NCBI GenBank assembly: GCA_002352375.1 | Contig: DEIH01000060.1 | Span: forward strand, 1-19,143 | Length of the DNA stretch: 19,143 bases | Origin: Spirochaeta sp. UBA2779 | GTDB lineage: Bacteria > Spirochaetota > Spirochaetia > DSM-2461 | Direction: 5' to 3' | Part shown: positions 8,569 to 16,628 of the stretch, piece after piece | How the letters are laid out: each line of letters starts with the position of its first letter | Position numbering within the stretch: the stretch's first letter is position 1 | The notes under the pieces: model-generated | What the model saw: only the letters and a program-made list of their open reading frames with translations | Database searches by the model: none | What the model was told of the DNA's origin: nothing | Program-made: the position numbers and the translations under genes

Positions 8569-11451
8569 TCAAGGTCTTCCCCGGATTCTCAAGGTGTAAT
8601 CGGTTCCGGCGTTACCTGCAAGGCATTTAACACCAATATAAATATATTCACCTGGAACAATGGGTGAGACAGTGTACGGCCCTTCACTATCCGCTATTGT
8701 ATCTTCCATATCAACAAAACTATTCGTTTCATCCCAAAGGTACATATTCGCGGCATCGCCCCCTGAAAGCCAGGTGAGTTCCAGATAAACAGTGGTCATT
8801 ACCGGTCCTGCTTTAAAACGGTATGTATCATACCCATTGTTGATTTCCATTACTCCGTCCACTCTGATATGTTCATCGATGTGGAGTACTCCTGTGGGCA
8901 GGGCCGGGGTGAGTTCCATTGTATTCGGAGGCAGCTCCGGGGCGGCGAATGGACCGCTTGAATCATTACCATCTGAATCGGTACCGTAAGCTGCTACTTC
9001 CACCGGTCCGACGACATATCGATCGTTGGCTGCATTCACATCGTCGGCGGCGTTAATGGTGATAATAATGTAGTACGCAGTGGGAAACGCCGGCCATGGA
9101 TTCGCGTCGTCAAAGGGTTCGGTAATTGTTCCGCCTCCAATAACAATATCATTGGCTTGTATGAAGGTTTTCTTGATTTCGTAATCACTTCCATCCAGTA
9201 ATGTGTCAGTTGAAGCATAAACGGTATAATCAACCTTTTTATTACCGTCCCTGCCTCCGATTTCTGTGATTGTAAAGTCATAAGGAATGTACACTGGATT
9301 TGACCACGGAGTGGGGGCAGTATTCAGGGCACCTCCGGGTATTCCCAGAGGATGATAATTCACTCCGGTGATTTCATAATCTGTCAGATTGACAACTGAT
9401 GTTCCAACGGCATCAAAATTCTCATTATTTGCAGTTACCGGATCGAAGGTTGATTCTATTACAACGATGATGTAGTAGTCTCCGCCGATATCAGGCCAGA
9501 ATCCATTGTAATTAACCACTAAGGGGGTATCCATAGCAAGCTGTGCTGCCCCATCGCTTCGGGATTCTATCAATGCATCATCTATGCTGAAGCTTGTATC
9601 TGAGGATGCGTAAACGGCCCATGAGAACCCTTCGGTTGCATCATCGTCTCCGCCCAGGTTTTGTACAGTAAAAGAACCGGTTACCGCATCTCCAGCTATG
9701 TATGTGGGAACAATATCAGGGGGTGGAACATTTATGATACTATAATCGTAAATTGGAAGACGAACGTTTGCAGCAGCAGAAACGTCGGAATCATTGTTCG
9801 AATCGTTATCATCACTTGCTGTCCATGTCACGATGATATATGAATTTCCCGGTGTATCAGACCAGCTGCCGTTTATCAGAATTGCACCTGATGTGAAACC
9901 TGATGCAAGTGGGCCTATTGTTCCAGAATCTATCTGAGTGTCTCCGATATTCAGTATACCATCGGTAGACAGCCATACCGCCCAGTTCACCGGTTGGGTT
10001 CCATCTTCGCTTCCGGTATTTTCAATTACAAAAAAATCAGCGATGGAGCTATTAATTATTGGGCTGCCGCCGCCGGCAGGTGAGGTGTTGGCTTCGTAAT
10101 CAATGTCTGCATAGCGAACAATGTATTTAGCAGTTGATGTCAGGGAGTCATTAGCAGAGAGAATATCATCCGATGCAAACCAGGTTATAATAAGATTATA
10201 ATCAGCAGGGGGTATATTCCAGTTGATATCAACACTGATATTGCCGGATTCCACTCCGGTGTTAAAGGGTCCTGCTGTGCCTGAATCCACATTAATATCT
10301 CCGGTATTGCCCGGAGTGGCATCAGTCGACAGCCAGGCAGTCCAGTTAATGATCTGTGTACCGTTATCGCTGCCGAAATTCTCAATGCTGAATAACTCGC
10401 TGCTGAGTGAGCCGACGACGATGGGACCGCCGAGTGGAATAACCGAACCTGGGCGATAATCCACATCTGGTACATCAACTGTAACGGCACCTGAGGCGCC
10501 GAAATTGTTTAACGTATTAACATCGATATCTGCCGAAAGATGAACCACTATGTAGTAAGTACCGGGAGTTGATGGCCAGATACCGCTGATTACCTGAGGG
10601 ACAGTCAGAACTGAATGAGCGCTGAGAGCTGGAACTGTTCCTGAATCAACCAGAGAAATAATCCCGTTCATATTGTTTGTTGTTGAAATAAAGGCAGTCC
10701 ATTGAACAACATTTCCGCCACCGATATTACCGATATTCTCATGCTTTAATTCAGCAGTAAACGCAGCACCGACTTGAGCTGATGCTGGTAAGGTATTTAT
10801 ATTATTCACGATGTAATTGATATCAGGAATATTTGTAGCAGGATTGATAACCTCAATAGTAACATCCTGTGTTGCTGACAATTCGTCGGTAACCCTCAAT
10901 ACATCAAGTCCTGGTGTTGCTCCCGCAATATACGCACCGGTACTTGTGTTAAGGTTGACTCCTGAGCTGTTCGTAACAATTGAATAAGTGTAGTTGCCAT
11001 AACCACCGGTAGCATATAACTGGGTGGATTCTTCTGGATAGAGTTTCTGAGTACCCGTAAAGAGTAATAACGGATCGATATTATTGATTGTAACGGTTGC
11101 AGTTCCGAAAAAGCCCTCTGAGTCGGTAACTTTGATTTTTGTCAGGCCTGTTAAACCGCCGGGATCGAAGGTTTCTGAAGCTGTTGTACCGGCTGACATC
11201 GATCCGGGGCCGGAGTAAATACTCCAGACAAACGGTCCGGTCCCACCTGAGACTGTGAAAATCTGAGTATCAGAACTTGCTATTGAAACATTTGTGGGGG
11301 TTAAATCAAGAACTCCCATTTCCAGACCGAGAACAGTACTCAGATTGAATGGTCCCTCGCAGGCGGTTGCTGTAAAGAGTAAGATCAGTAACGAAATCAG
11401 AATTGTGAATCCGGCTAAATCCTTAAGTGATTTTTTCTTTCTGGTTTTCAT
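8569..11451 (-). CDS. Large lipoprotein with five CARDB-type repeats and a C-terminal PPC domain
   Basis: This 960-residue secreted lipoprotein has a basic N-terminus, a hydrophobic stretch 14-27 and a lipobox ending TATAC, with Cys31 lipidated. Residues 45-205 contain two Ig-like/cadherin-like modules (GGTGPFVWSI; ATGGYGNYTYSI). Five CARDB-like Ig repeats follow at about 209-326, 329-447, 448-565, 568-687 and 690-820. Each opens with D-Y and carries an ENxGxxxGxxxxxWxxxxSTD-type core and a YYIIV-type strand. Repeats 2 and 3 are most alike. Residues 850-960 match a bacterial pre-peptidase C-terminal (PPC) domain (YDTYRFKAG, GEYIYIGVK, DYTLRIRG). No enzymatic domain is seen, so an extracellular adhesion or scaffold role is likely. 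The ATG at 11451 uses AGGAGA (11457-11462) and follows the upstream gene by only 9 bp, so the two are co-transcribed. Confidence 0.9.
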   Translation of the reverse strand: MKTRKKKSLKDLAGFTILISLLILLFTATACEGPFNLSTVLGLEMGVLDLTPTNVSIASSDTQIFTVSGGTGPFVWSIYSGPGSMSAGTTASETFDPGGLTGLTKIKVTDSEGFFGTATVTINNIDPLLLFTGTQKLYPEESTQLYATGGYGNYTYSIVTNSSGVNLNTSTGAYIAGATPGLDVLRVTDELSATQDVTIEVINPATNIPDINYIVNNINTLPASAQVGAAFTAELKHENIGNIGGGNVVQWTAFISTTNNMNGIISLVDSGTVPALSAHSVLTVPQVISGIWPSTPGTYYIVVHLSADIDVNTLNNFGASGAVTVDVPDVDYRPGSVIPLGGPIVVGSLSSELFSIENFGSDNGTQIINWTAWLSTDATPGNTGDINVDSGTAGPFNTGVESGNISVDINWNIPPADYNLIITWFASDDILSANDSLTSTAKYIVRYADIDYEANTSPAGGGSPIINSSIADFFVIENTGSEDGTQPVNWAVWLSTDGILNIGDTQIDSGTIGPLASGFTSGAILINGSWSDTPGNSYIIVTWTASDDNDSNNDSDVSAAANVRLPIYDYSIINVPPPDIVPTYIAGDAVTGSFTVQNLGGDDDATEGFSWAVYASSDTSFSIDDALIESRSDGAAQLAMDTPLVVNYNGFWPDIGGDYYIIVVIESTFDPVTANNENFDAVGTSVVNLTDYEITGVNYHPLGIPGGALNTAPTPWSNPVYIPYDFTITEIGGRDGNKKVDYTVYASTDTLLDGSDYEIKKTFIQANDIVIGGGTITEPFDDANPWPAFPTAYYIIITINAADDVNAANDRYVVGPVEVAAYGTDSDGNDSSGPFAAPELPPNTMELTPALPTGVLHIDEHIRVDGVMEINNGYDTYRFKAGPVMTTVYLELTWLSGGDAANMYLWDETNSFVDMEDTIADSEGPYTVSPIVPGEYIYIGVKCLAGNAGTDYTLRIRGRP

Positions 11452-11456
11452 CCGGA

Positions 11457-11463
11457 TCTCCTA
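11457..11463 (-). promoter_or_regulatory. Stop codon fused to Shine-Dalgarno (TAGGAGA)
   Basis: The TAG stop (11461-11463) of the barrel-type protein forms the start of the AGGAGA ribosome binding site for the CARDB lipoprotein. The ATG is 12 nt downstream and in the same frame, the same arrangement as at 1335-1341. Confidence 0.75.
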
Positions 11464-12504
11464 AAATCTTAAACTTGTTCCGACGCCTGGATAGATCCCG
11501 TAAAGAATTAAGGATCCTTCGAACATTGCTCTGAAAAAAACATCGGCAAAGATACCGAATGCAGGACTAAACCGAAAATCAATTCCGAGCCCTGCATCGG
11601 CATAGGGTACGATTTTTCCTTGAGAAGAACTTCCTTCGGGAATTACCATAAACCAGCTGCCTCCTCCTCCAAAGTGAAGATATGGAAGCATTGGCTGATT
11701 GGATCTTGAGCTGATTTTTAAATCAAGCCCGAAGGGAATTATAAAGATGTCCGTTGGAATAGGAGCCTCAGTTGGAAGCCATATACCGCCGATGACTATC
11801 CTTGGAATAATGAATATCGATCCAGCAGGGAAAGCATATCCGAAACTGAGCTCCCCTCCGTAACCAAGGCGTGCATAGGTTGCGGTATCGGATAACGGTA
11901 CAGTCAGAATTCCGCCAATATCAAGCTGAAATGGTTTTTTCAGAGTAGCTTCACTTTGAGTTGTCGATTTTTCCTGTTCTGATTCTGTCTGATTGGAGCC
12001 AATTGCGGCTACGGCCCATGCTGTTCCGGCAGCGGCGGCTTTCTCAGTGTCCTTTCTGGAAACCCCGATACTGCTGGGGAGAAAAGGTGCAATATCGTTA
12101 TGTATTATTTTCTGTATCTCATCGTCCAGTGTAATTGAAAAGGGGCCGTTCCAACTTCCCTCAGCGATGGATTCTTCCGATTCACTCCCGGATGCTGTAC
12201 AGAGAATATCGATGGATATGGTATCGCCGGAAACCTGAAATTCAGACTTTAAAAGATAATCCTGTTCTTTTGCATCAGGCGGCCAGGAATCTCCCAGAAC
12301 AGTTTTGATTTCAAAACCTTCCAACTGAAGCTGAAGTACCACTGCATCGAGTATAACTTCACCCAAGGTATTTTCCTCGATTTCAGAGATTGATATAACA
12401 GTTGTTGAAATTACAACAGGGCGTGAAAAGTTTTCAGACGCAAAAACGCCAGAGGTCAATAAAACCAGCATAATAATGAGTAAAATCTGTCCGTTTCTGT
12501 GCAT
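11461..12504 (-). CDS. Exported protein with C-terminal outer-membrane barrel-like domain
   Basis: The 347-residue protein has a clear signal peptide (hydrophobic 7-17, likely cleavage after GVFA at residue 22). Residues 28-150 form an alpha/beta periplasmic region (LGEVILDAVVLQLQLEGFE; later a DYLLKSEFQV strand) reminiscent of lipoprotein/CsgG-like or TolB-N-like domains, but the match is too weak to name. After a Ser/Glu/Gln-rich linker (about 165-190) come alternating Gly/aromatic strands (GGELSFGYAF, PYLHFGGGGSWFMV). The chain ends in Phe (LRF), as outer-membrane barrels often do. It is the first gene of an operon with the CARDB lipoprotein. The ATG at 12504 has AGGAAA (12511-12516) 6 nt upstream and a good promoter further up. 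Function unknown; a membrane partner or secretion aid for the lipoprotein is inference. Confidence 0.82.
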   Translation of the reverse strand: MHRNGQILLIIMLVLLTSGVFASENFSRPVVISTTVISISEIEENTLGEVILDAVVLQLQLEGFEIKTVLGDSWPPDAKEQDYLLKSEFQVSGDTISIDILCTASGSESEESIAEGSWNGPFSITLDDEIQKIIHNDIAPFLPSSIGVSRKDTEKAAAAGTAWAVAAIGSNQTESEQEKSTTQSEATLKKPFQLDIGGILTVPLSDTATYARLGYGGELSFGYAFPAGSIFIIPRIVIGGIWLPTEAPIPTDIFIIPFGLDLKISSRSNQPMLPYLHFGGGGSWFMVIPEGSSSQGKIVPYADAGLGIDFRFSPAFGIFADVFFRAMFEGSLILYGIYPGVGTSLRF

Positions 12505-12548
12505 CGGTTATTTCCTGTTTCTATTTACGGCAGATATGACGAATAATC

Positions 12549-12577
12549 TGTATACGAGACTTTTTTGAATGGTGCAA
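12549..12577 (-). promoter_or_regulatory. Sigma70-type promoter for the barrel/CARDB operon
   Basis: On the minus strand TTGCAC (12572-12577) and TATACA (12549-12554) are 17 nt apart, close to consensus. This leaves a leader of about 38 nt before the ATG at 12504. One arm of a 10-bp inverted repeat occupies the spacer. Confidence 0.65.
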
Positions 12578-12629
12578 GATCTTACGTTCTTAAGTAATAT
12601 CGCAATATTTAGAATTTTTCCATTCAAAA
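12563..12629 (-). repeat. 10-bp inverted repeat flanking the promoter (possible operator pair)
   Basis: TTTTGAATGG at 12563-12572 is exactly complementary in reverse to CCATTCAAAA at 12620-12629, with 47 nt between. The proximal arm covers the -10/-35 spacer and the last base of the -35 box, and the distal arm lies just upstream. Half-sites of this kind can bind a repressor or activator, but no regulator is identified. Confidence 0.45.
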
Positions 12630-12635
12630 CTGCTT

Positions 12636-12657
12636 AACTATTATAATTATGATAGTT
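12636..12657. repeat. 22-bp AT-rich near-perfect palindrome
   Basis: AACTAT and ATAGTT flank an AT-rich centre, with one mismatched pair over 22 bp. It lies just beyond the stop (12671) of the HPr-domain gene and upstream of the next minus-strand promoter. There is no T-run, so it reads as an operator-like site better than as a terminator. Confidence 0.4.
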
Positions 12658-12670
12658 GGTATTGGAACAG

Positions 12671-14209
12671 TTAACGCTTCAGGTAGGAGAGACTTTTAGG
12701 CAGAACCGTATTATTCCCGAACTTATCTTCACCGTAACCGTTCTCCGCCAGGTAACGGATATCTTCCAGTACTCTCAAGTCGCCCTGGAAACGGACAGTA
12801 TCCCCACTGACGATATCTATTTTCCCCATGGCCAGGTACAGGGCGATACCCCGTTTGATGAATTCAGCCAGAGTTTCATTCTCGTAAGGTGTGAGGTCTT
12901 CAAAAGAGAAATCATTATCATAAATCATGATTTTCTGTTTTTCCAGAAGATCGAGAAATATTACACGGAGTATTTTCTTCATCAGCGGGGCATCGTATGT
13001 GGCTCCAGCGTCGTTGATGATGAGTTTATGTTCCATCACATAACGGGCTACAGCATCCCTTTTACGGCGGTTGAGCTCCTCATTGGCCCGGAACAATTCA
13101 AGTGGCAAAGATGAGTCGTAGGAAGCTTTTCCGAGTATCATGGTTACTTCACTACCGTAATGAATGGCTATTTTTGCAATCAGTGTGGATGGTCTTACAT
13201 GAAATCCCCGGTAGTTCGGGATGGGAACTTCTATTTCACCCTGTACGGCATAGGATTTGAGTATTCCCCGGCAGAGGTCGCGGGCTGCACTGATATACCT
13301 GTCGGAAAAGGTAATGAAATATCCGATGATTATTCCCAGCAGCTCTTTGTTGTTAATCGGTTCTTTTAGCTTTTTTGTCCAGTTTTTCAGTGTATGCCGT
13401 TCGTAGTAATGGACAAGAGTTTCAACTGTATCCAATAGATGAAAAATCACGGTTATCTGTCCACGCATTACCGGAAGATTTTCATCTTTTTCAGCAATAT
13501 TTGAACCGGATAGATATGTATCATATGTTGATTGAAGTGTGTGGAATTTGTTGGCCAGATTGCGAAGCCGGGCTTCGCTGATAATATCAGGAATGCAGCT
13601 GTGATACTGATCGGGCTCCATCTTTTTATGAATTCCCAACCAGCTGCTTTCTTCGGCAAGATTCAGCAGTTTTGTTGCCACAAATACAGCTGTTTCACTT
13701 GGGTTCTGAACAGTTCTTATTTTTCTGTTCTCTTTGAGTCTGCTGTCAATCACAAGATTGTGAAATCCGTAGGATTCAAAGGGGTACAGATCGTGGTCCA
13801 TTCTCATTTTCCGGGCAACTTTCAAGAAGTTTCCTGAAGCTGTGGAGAAGGCTTTCAGAAGTGTGTTCAGAGAATCTTCAGTTGCCTTTTGAAAATCGCC
13901 TTCAATATCGAGAAGGCTGTAACCCCCTGCAGCCCGGGAGATATGAAAAAGATTGTATATCACCCGGCTGAAGGCCTTGGCCACGGCCACTGCCATACGT
14001 ACGGGGGCCCAGTATTCATTCCTGGGAGCACCGTATGCATCCAGCATTTCTTCACATTTGGAAGCTTCCAGAAGAATGCGTCCAATCATCTGTCGAGGTA
14101 TATTGTTGTGTGAGAGGTCTTTTAGCGCTGATGAGAGTGATATGAAATCACACATTTCAGGTTGGATCAGCGGTCCAAGTTCTTCCTCTTTGATGATATG
14201 CATTGCCAC
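12671..14209 (-). CDS. Large protein with embedded HPr-like phosphocarrier domain
   Basis: The roughly 512-residue protein is mostly helical and soluble. In its last third it carries an HPr signature, NYRGFHVRPSTLIAKIA, matching the GLHARPA active site of PTS HPr. The phosphorylatable His is about residue 337 from this start, with the Arg and Pro at +2 and +3. The HPr continuation follows (GSEVTMILGKASYD), then an extra charged helical insertion (about 20 residues, ANEELNRRKR), then the closing strand-helix (IINDAGATYDAPLMKKILRVIF). The HPr Ser46 region is not conserved. The N-terminal 330 residues match no domain I can name. AAGGAAGA (14213-14220) sits 6 nt before the GTG at 14209; the ATG at 14203 is the alternative. 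A TTG at 14249-14251 is also in frame but less likely. A regulatory rather than sugar-transport role is inferred, since no PTS enzymes are nearby. Confidence 0.82.
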   Translation of the reverse strand: MAMHIIKEEELGPLIQPEMCDFISLSSALKDLSHNNIPRQMIGRILLEASKCEEMLDAYGAPRNEYWAPVRMAVAVAKAFSRVIYNLFHISRAAGGYSLLDIEGDFQKATEDSLNTLLKAFSTASGNFLKVARKMRMDHDLYPFESYGFHNLVIDSRLKENRKIRTVQNPSETAVFVATKLLNLAEESSWLGIHKKMEPDQYHSCIPDIISEARLRNLANKFHTLQSTYDTYLSGSNIAEKDENLPVMRGQITVIFHLLDTVETLVHYYERHTLKNWTKKLKEPINNKELLGIIIGYFITFSDRYISAARDLCRGILKSYAVQGEIEVPIPNYRGFHVRPSTLIAKIAIHYGSEVTMILGKASYDSSLPLELFRANEELNRRKRDAVARYVMEHKLIINDAGATYDAPLMKKILRVIFLDLLEKQKIMIYDNDFSFEDLTPYENETLAEFIKRGIALYLAMGKIDIVSGDTVRFQGDLRVLEDIRYLAENGYGEDKFGNNTVLPKSLSYLKR

Positions 14210-14234
14210 AGCTCTTCCTTTGGTGATACTTATC

Positions 14235-14274
14235 TTGAGCAATAATTGCAAGAGATTATAGAAAATTTTATGAT
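14235..14274 (+). promoter_or_regulatory. Candidate nudC promoter (two overlapping versions)
   Basis: TTGCAA (14246-14251), 17 nt, TATGAT (14269-14274) is a good sigma70 match but leaves almost no leader before the ribosome binding site at 14284. TTGAGC (14235-14240), 16 nt, TATAGA (14257-14262) would give a leader of about 25 nt. Either could serve. Confidence 0.5.
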
Positions 14275-14283
14275 AAATGTTAT
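14255..14283 (-). promoter_or_regulatory. Candidate promoter for the HPr-domain gene
   Basis: A consensus -10, TATAAT (14255-14260, minus strand), is preceded at 17 nt by ATAACA (14278-14283), a 4/6 match to the -35. It overlaps the opposing nudC promoter within an 84-bp divergent gap. Confidence 0.45.
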
Positions 14284-14293
14284 AGGAGAGACC

Positions 14294-15133
14294 ATGTCGG
14301 ACACGAAAGGCTCTTTTTTTTCCATGTGGTATCCGGAACCATCACATCTCTGCAATGAAGAATCTTACTGTCTGGTTTGTCGTCCGGGGGGTGATGTTCT
14401 GGCATCATCTCCTGATTTTCAAGGTTTTCCGGAGTTAACGGAGCCTTCAAAGTGGTTTCCCGAATGGCAGAGACTGCAGATCGGTACTCTTGATGATAAA
14501 CCGGTGATGCTGATTTCTGCTCCAGTTGATGCTTTGGCGCCACAGGGGTATGTATGGGTAAATATCAGACCGCTTCTCGGCGGACTGAATCCCGGGAAGC
14601 TGGAGGCTTTATGTCGGGCTTCCATGCTCTCCAGCTGGGATTCGGATAATCGGTTCTGCGGCCGCTGCGGCACTTTGACGGTTCAGGACTTAAAAGAGTC
14701 TGCAAGAACCTGCCCCTCCTGCGGCTATCGCTCCTACCCCAGGGTTTCCCCGGCCATGATAGTACGCATTACCAATGGTCCAAAAATATTACTGGCTCAT
14801 AACAGGCGTTTTCCAAGGGGGGTGTACAGCTGTGTTGCAGGCTATGTTGAATCCGGTGAAACTCTGGAGCAGACCGTACTCCGGGAAATAAAGGAAGAGG
14901 TGGGTCTTGATGCCGCATCTCCCCGGTATCTTTCTTCCCAGTCATGGCCGTTTCCCCATTCTCTTATGCTTGGGTTTGAAACAACCGCATCCGGAGAGCC
15001 TGAACCTGACGGAGACGAAATTACTGATGCCGGTTGGTATCCTGCGGATAATCTTCCCCATATACCCCGGCATGGAACCATTGCCCGCTGGCTGATCGAT
15101 GACTGGCTGAAAAAACTCGGGCTGATAATGTAA
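14294..15133 (+). CDS. nudC: NAD(H) pyrophosphatase NudC (Nudix hydrolase)
   Basis: The 279-residue enzyme splits NADH/NAD+ into NMN(H) and AMP; in other bacteria this family also removes NAD caps from RNA. All family parts are visible. The zinc ribbon uses C122, C125, C140 and C143 (FCGRCG, CPSCGYRSYPRVSPAMIV). The Nudix box spans G183-L205 (GYVESGETLEQTVLREIKEE) with every consensus Gly/Glu/Arg present. The NudC-specific motif at 215-221 reads SQSWPFP, where the usual form is SQPWPFP. The N-terminal domain (1-115) is less conserved, as is normal. I chose the ATG at 14294 because AGGAGA (14284-14289) lies just upstream and the next in-frame start, TTG 14246, coincides with the promoter. An eight-T run at 14314-14321 codes for Ser-Phe-Phe-Ser near the N-terminus. 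argH follows 130 bp downstream on the same strand. Confidence 0.95.
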   Translation: MSDTKGSFFSMWYPEPSHLCNEESYCLVCRPGGDVLASSPDFQGFPELTEPSKWFPEWQRLQIGTLDDKPVMLISAPVDALAPQGYVWVNIRPLLGGLNPGKLEALCRASMLSSWDSDNRFCGRCGTLTVQDLKESARTCPSCGYRSYPRVSPAMIVRITNGPKILLAHNRRFPRGVYSCVAGYVESGETLEQTVLREIKEEVGLDAASPRYLSSQSWPFPHSLMLGFETTASGEPEPDGDEITDAGWYPADNLPHIPRHGTIARWLIDDWLKKLGLIM

Positions 15134-15137
15134 TAGC

Positions 15138-15204
15138 AGGGAATCGCCGGAGCAACTCCCGGTCCAGGGCTCTGCTCTGGTTCTACTGATACAATCCATT
15201 CCCT
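15138..15204 (+). other. Three-stem inverted-repeat element between nudC and argH
   Basis: AGGGAAT (15138-15144) pairs with ATTCCCT (15198-15204). Inside lie two hairpins: CCGGAG/CTCCCGG (15147-15162, one bulged C, loop CAA) and CCAGGGC/GCTCTGG (15164-15180, one G-U, loop TCT). The element begins five bases after the nudC stop and precedes the argH -10 box. It could be a nudC 3' end or weak terminator; no T-run follows either hairpin. Confidence 0.4.
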
Positions 15205-15221
15205 CATTGAACTGGGGCCGA

Positions 15222-15227
15222 TATAAT
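15222..15227 (+). promoter_or_regulatory. Candidate argH -10 box (TATAAT)
   Basis: A consensus TATAAT lies 36 bp before the argH ATG, leaving a leader of about 30 nt with GGAGG. The -35 region is poor (TTCCCT at 15199-15204 with 17-nt spacing), so activation by another factor or readthrough from nudC is possible. Confidence 0.4.
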
Positions 15228-15263
15228 GTCGTTTCAACAGATAATTGAACGGAGGCTCTGGCA

Positions 15264-16628
15264 ATGAGCAAGTTGTGGTCCAAAGGTTATGAAATGGATG
15301 CTCTGATGGAAGAATTCACGGTAGGCGAGGATTACATCCTGGATAAACGTCTTATACCGTCGGACGTGCTTGGAAGTTTAGCTCATGCTGTTATGCTTGG
15401 AAATGTCGGACTTTTAAAACCGTCTGAAGAGAAATCTCTCAGGAAAGGACTTCTTTTAATTCTTGAGGAGCACGAGAAGGGTGAATTTGTTATCAACCGT
15501 TCTGATGAGGATGGGCATACTGCGATTGAAAACCGATTAGTCGATCTTGTTGGTGATGCCGGGAAGAGAATCCACCTGGGACGCAGCAGAAACGATCAGG
15601 TTCTGACGGTAACCAGGATCTGGATGCGGCAGTATCTTCTGAATCTGATTGATGCCGGTGCATCCCTGGTGTCCGACCTGCTGGAGTTTGCCGAAAAGAA
15701 CAAAAATATTCCCATGCCGGGGAGAACCCATATGCAGCCGGCCATGCCTTCTTCGGTGGGCCTGTGGGCCGGAGGTTTTGCAGAGCAGCTGCTTGATGAT
15801 GTTAAGGGAGCGGCATCCTTGTACTTCCGGTTCGACCAGTCCCCCCTGGGGTCTGCCGCCGGGTATGGAACACCACTTCCCCTTGACCGGGAAAAGACTG
15901 CCGAGCTTCTTGGTTTTTCAAAGGTGCAGGTGAATGTAGCATACTGCGGTCTCTCCCGGGGGAAGATTGAATCAACACTGCTGGATACCCTGGATCAGAT
16001 TGCGTTAACACTATCCAAAATGGCTCAAGATCTTATTCTCTTTTCAATGCCGGAGTTCGGCTGGTTCACCCTGCCTCAGGAACTTTGCACTGGATCGAGC
16101 ATCATGCCCCAGAAGCGGAACCCCGATGGACTGGAATTAATGCGGGCCAGATCTGCATCGGTAGGCGCATGGGCACAGCAGGTGAAAGCTGTTATCCGTT
16201 CTCTGCCTTCGGGATACAATCGTGACTTTCAGGATACAAAAGGCCCCCTGATGAAGGCCGCAGATACGGCGATGCAGATGATAGGAGTAAGCAGTTTAAC
16301 TATCAGTAAGCTCAGTGTTAATCATGAACGTCTCCTGGAGTCTTTTAATCCCGGTGTATTTGCCACCGATGCCGCAATTGTCCTGGTGGCTGAAGGTGAA
16401 ACTTTCCGGGATGCCTACCGGGAGGTGGGTACTCATCCTGAGCGATATACGGGAAAGGATCCTCATTCGGCGATTAAGGACAGAACCAGTACGGGTACCG
16501 CTGGAAATCTACGTTTGGATCTTGCCGTTGAGGAGTTGGAGAAGGTTGTTTCTGAAAATGAACATCGTCAGAGAAAAGTGAGTCTTGCTCTGGAAAAATT
16601 AGCTGGACGAAGGGTTGATATCATCTGA
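15264..16628 (+). CDS. argH: Argininosuccinate lyase
   Basis: The 454-residue enzyme catalyses the last step of arginine synthesis, argininosuccinate to arginine plus fumarate, in the cytoplasm as a homotetramer. Family motifs are all present: EDGHTAIENRL (81-91), GRSRNDQV (106-113), GRTHMQPAMPSS with catalytic-site His156 (153-164), and the fumarase-superfamily signature GSSIMPQKRNPD (277-288) with its mobile-loop Ser. Length is normal (about 450-470). The segment QSPLGSAAGYGTPLPLDRE (192-210) is a slightly variant form of the usual PLG-GA-AGT-FPIDR block. The ATG at 15264 has GGAGG (15251-15255) 8 nt upstream. No other arginine gene is in the window, and nudC is the only same-strand neighbour. 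It converges on the FecR/PEGA gene with 9 bp between stop codons. Confidence 0.97.
   Translation: MSKLWSKGYEMDALMEEFTVGEDYILDKRLIPSDVLGSLAHAVMLGNVGLLKPSEEKSLRKGLLLILEEHEKGEFVINRSDEDGHTAIENRLVDLVGDAGKRIHLGRSRNDQVLTVTRIWMRQYLLNLIDAGASLVSDLLEFAEKNKNIPMPGRTHMQPAMPSSVGLWAGGFAEQLLDDVKGAASLYFRFDQSPLGSAAGYGTPLPLDREKTAELLGFSKVQVNVAYCGLSRGKIESTLLDTLDQIALTLSKMAQDLILFSMPEFGWFTLPQELCTGSSIMPQKRNPDGLELMRARSASVGAWAQQVKAVIRSLPSGYNRDFQDTKGPLMKAADTAMQMIGVSSLTISKLSVNHERLLESFNPGVFATDAAIVLVAEGETFRDAYREVGTHPERYTGKDPHSAIKDRTSTGTAGNLRLDLAVEELEKVVSENEHRQRKVSLALEKLAGRRVDII

Noticed and set aside
8569..11451. Peptidase activity suggested by the PPC domain
   Set aside because: No protease motif is present; only Ig-like, CARDB and PPC modules are seen.
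12656..13114. Plus-strand open frame of 152 codons
   Set aside because: It lies wholly antisense to the HPr-domain gene's 3' part, lacks a ribosome binding site and shows no domain pattern.
14842..15283. Two minus-strand open frames across nudC and argH
   Set aside because: They are shadows of nudC, which has a complete set of family motifs in the plus frame.
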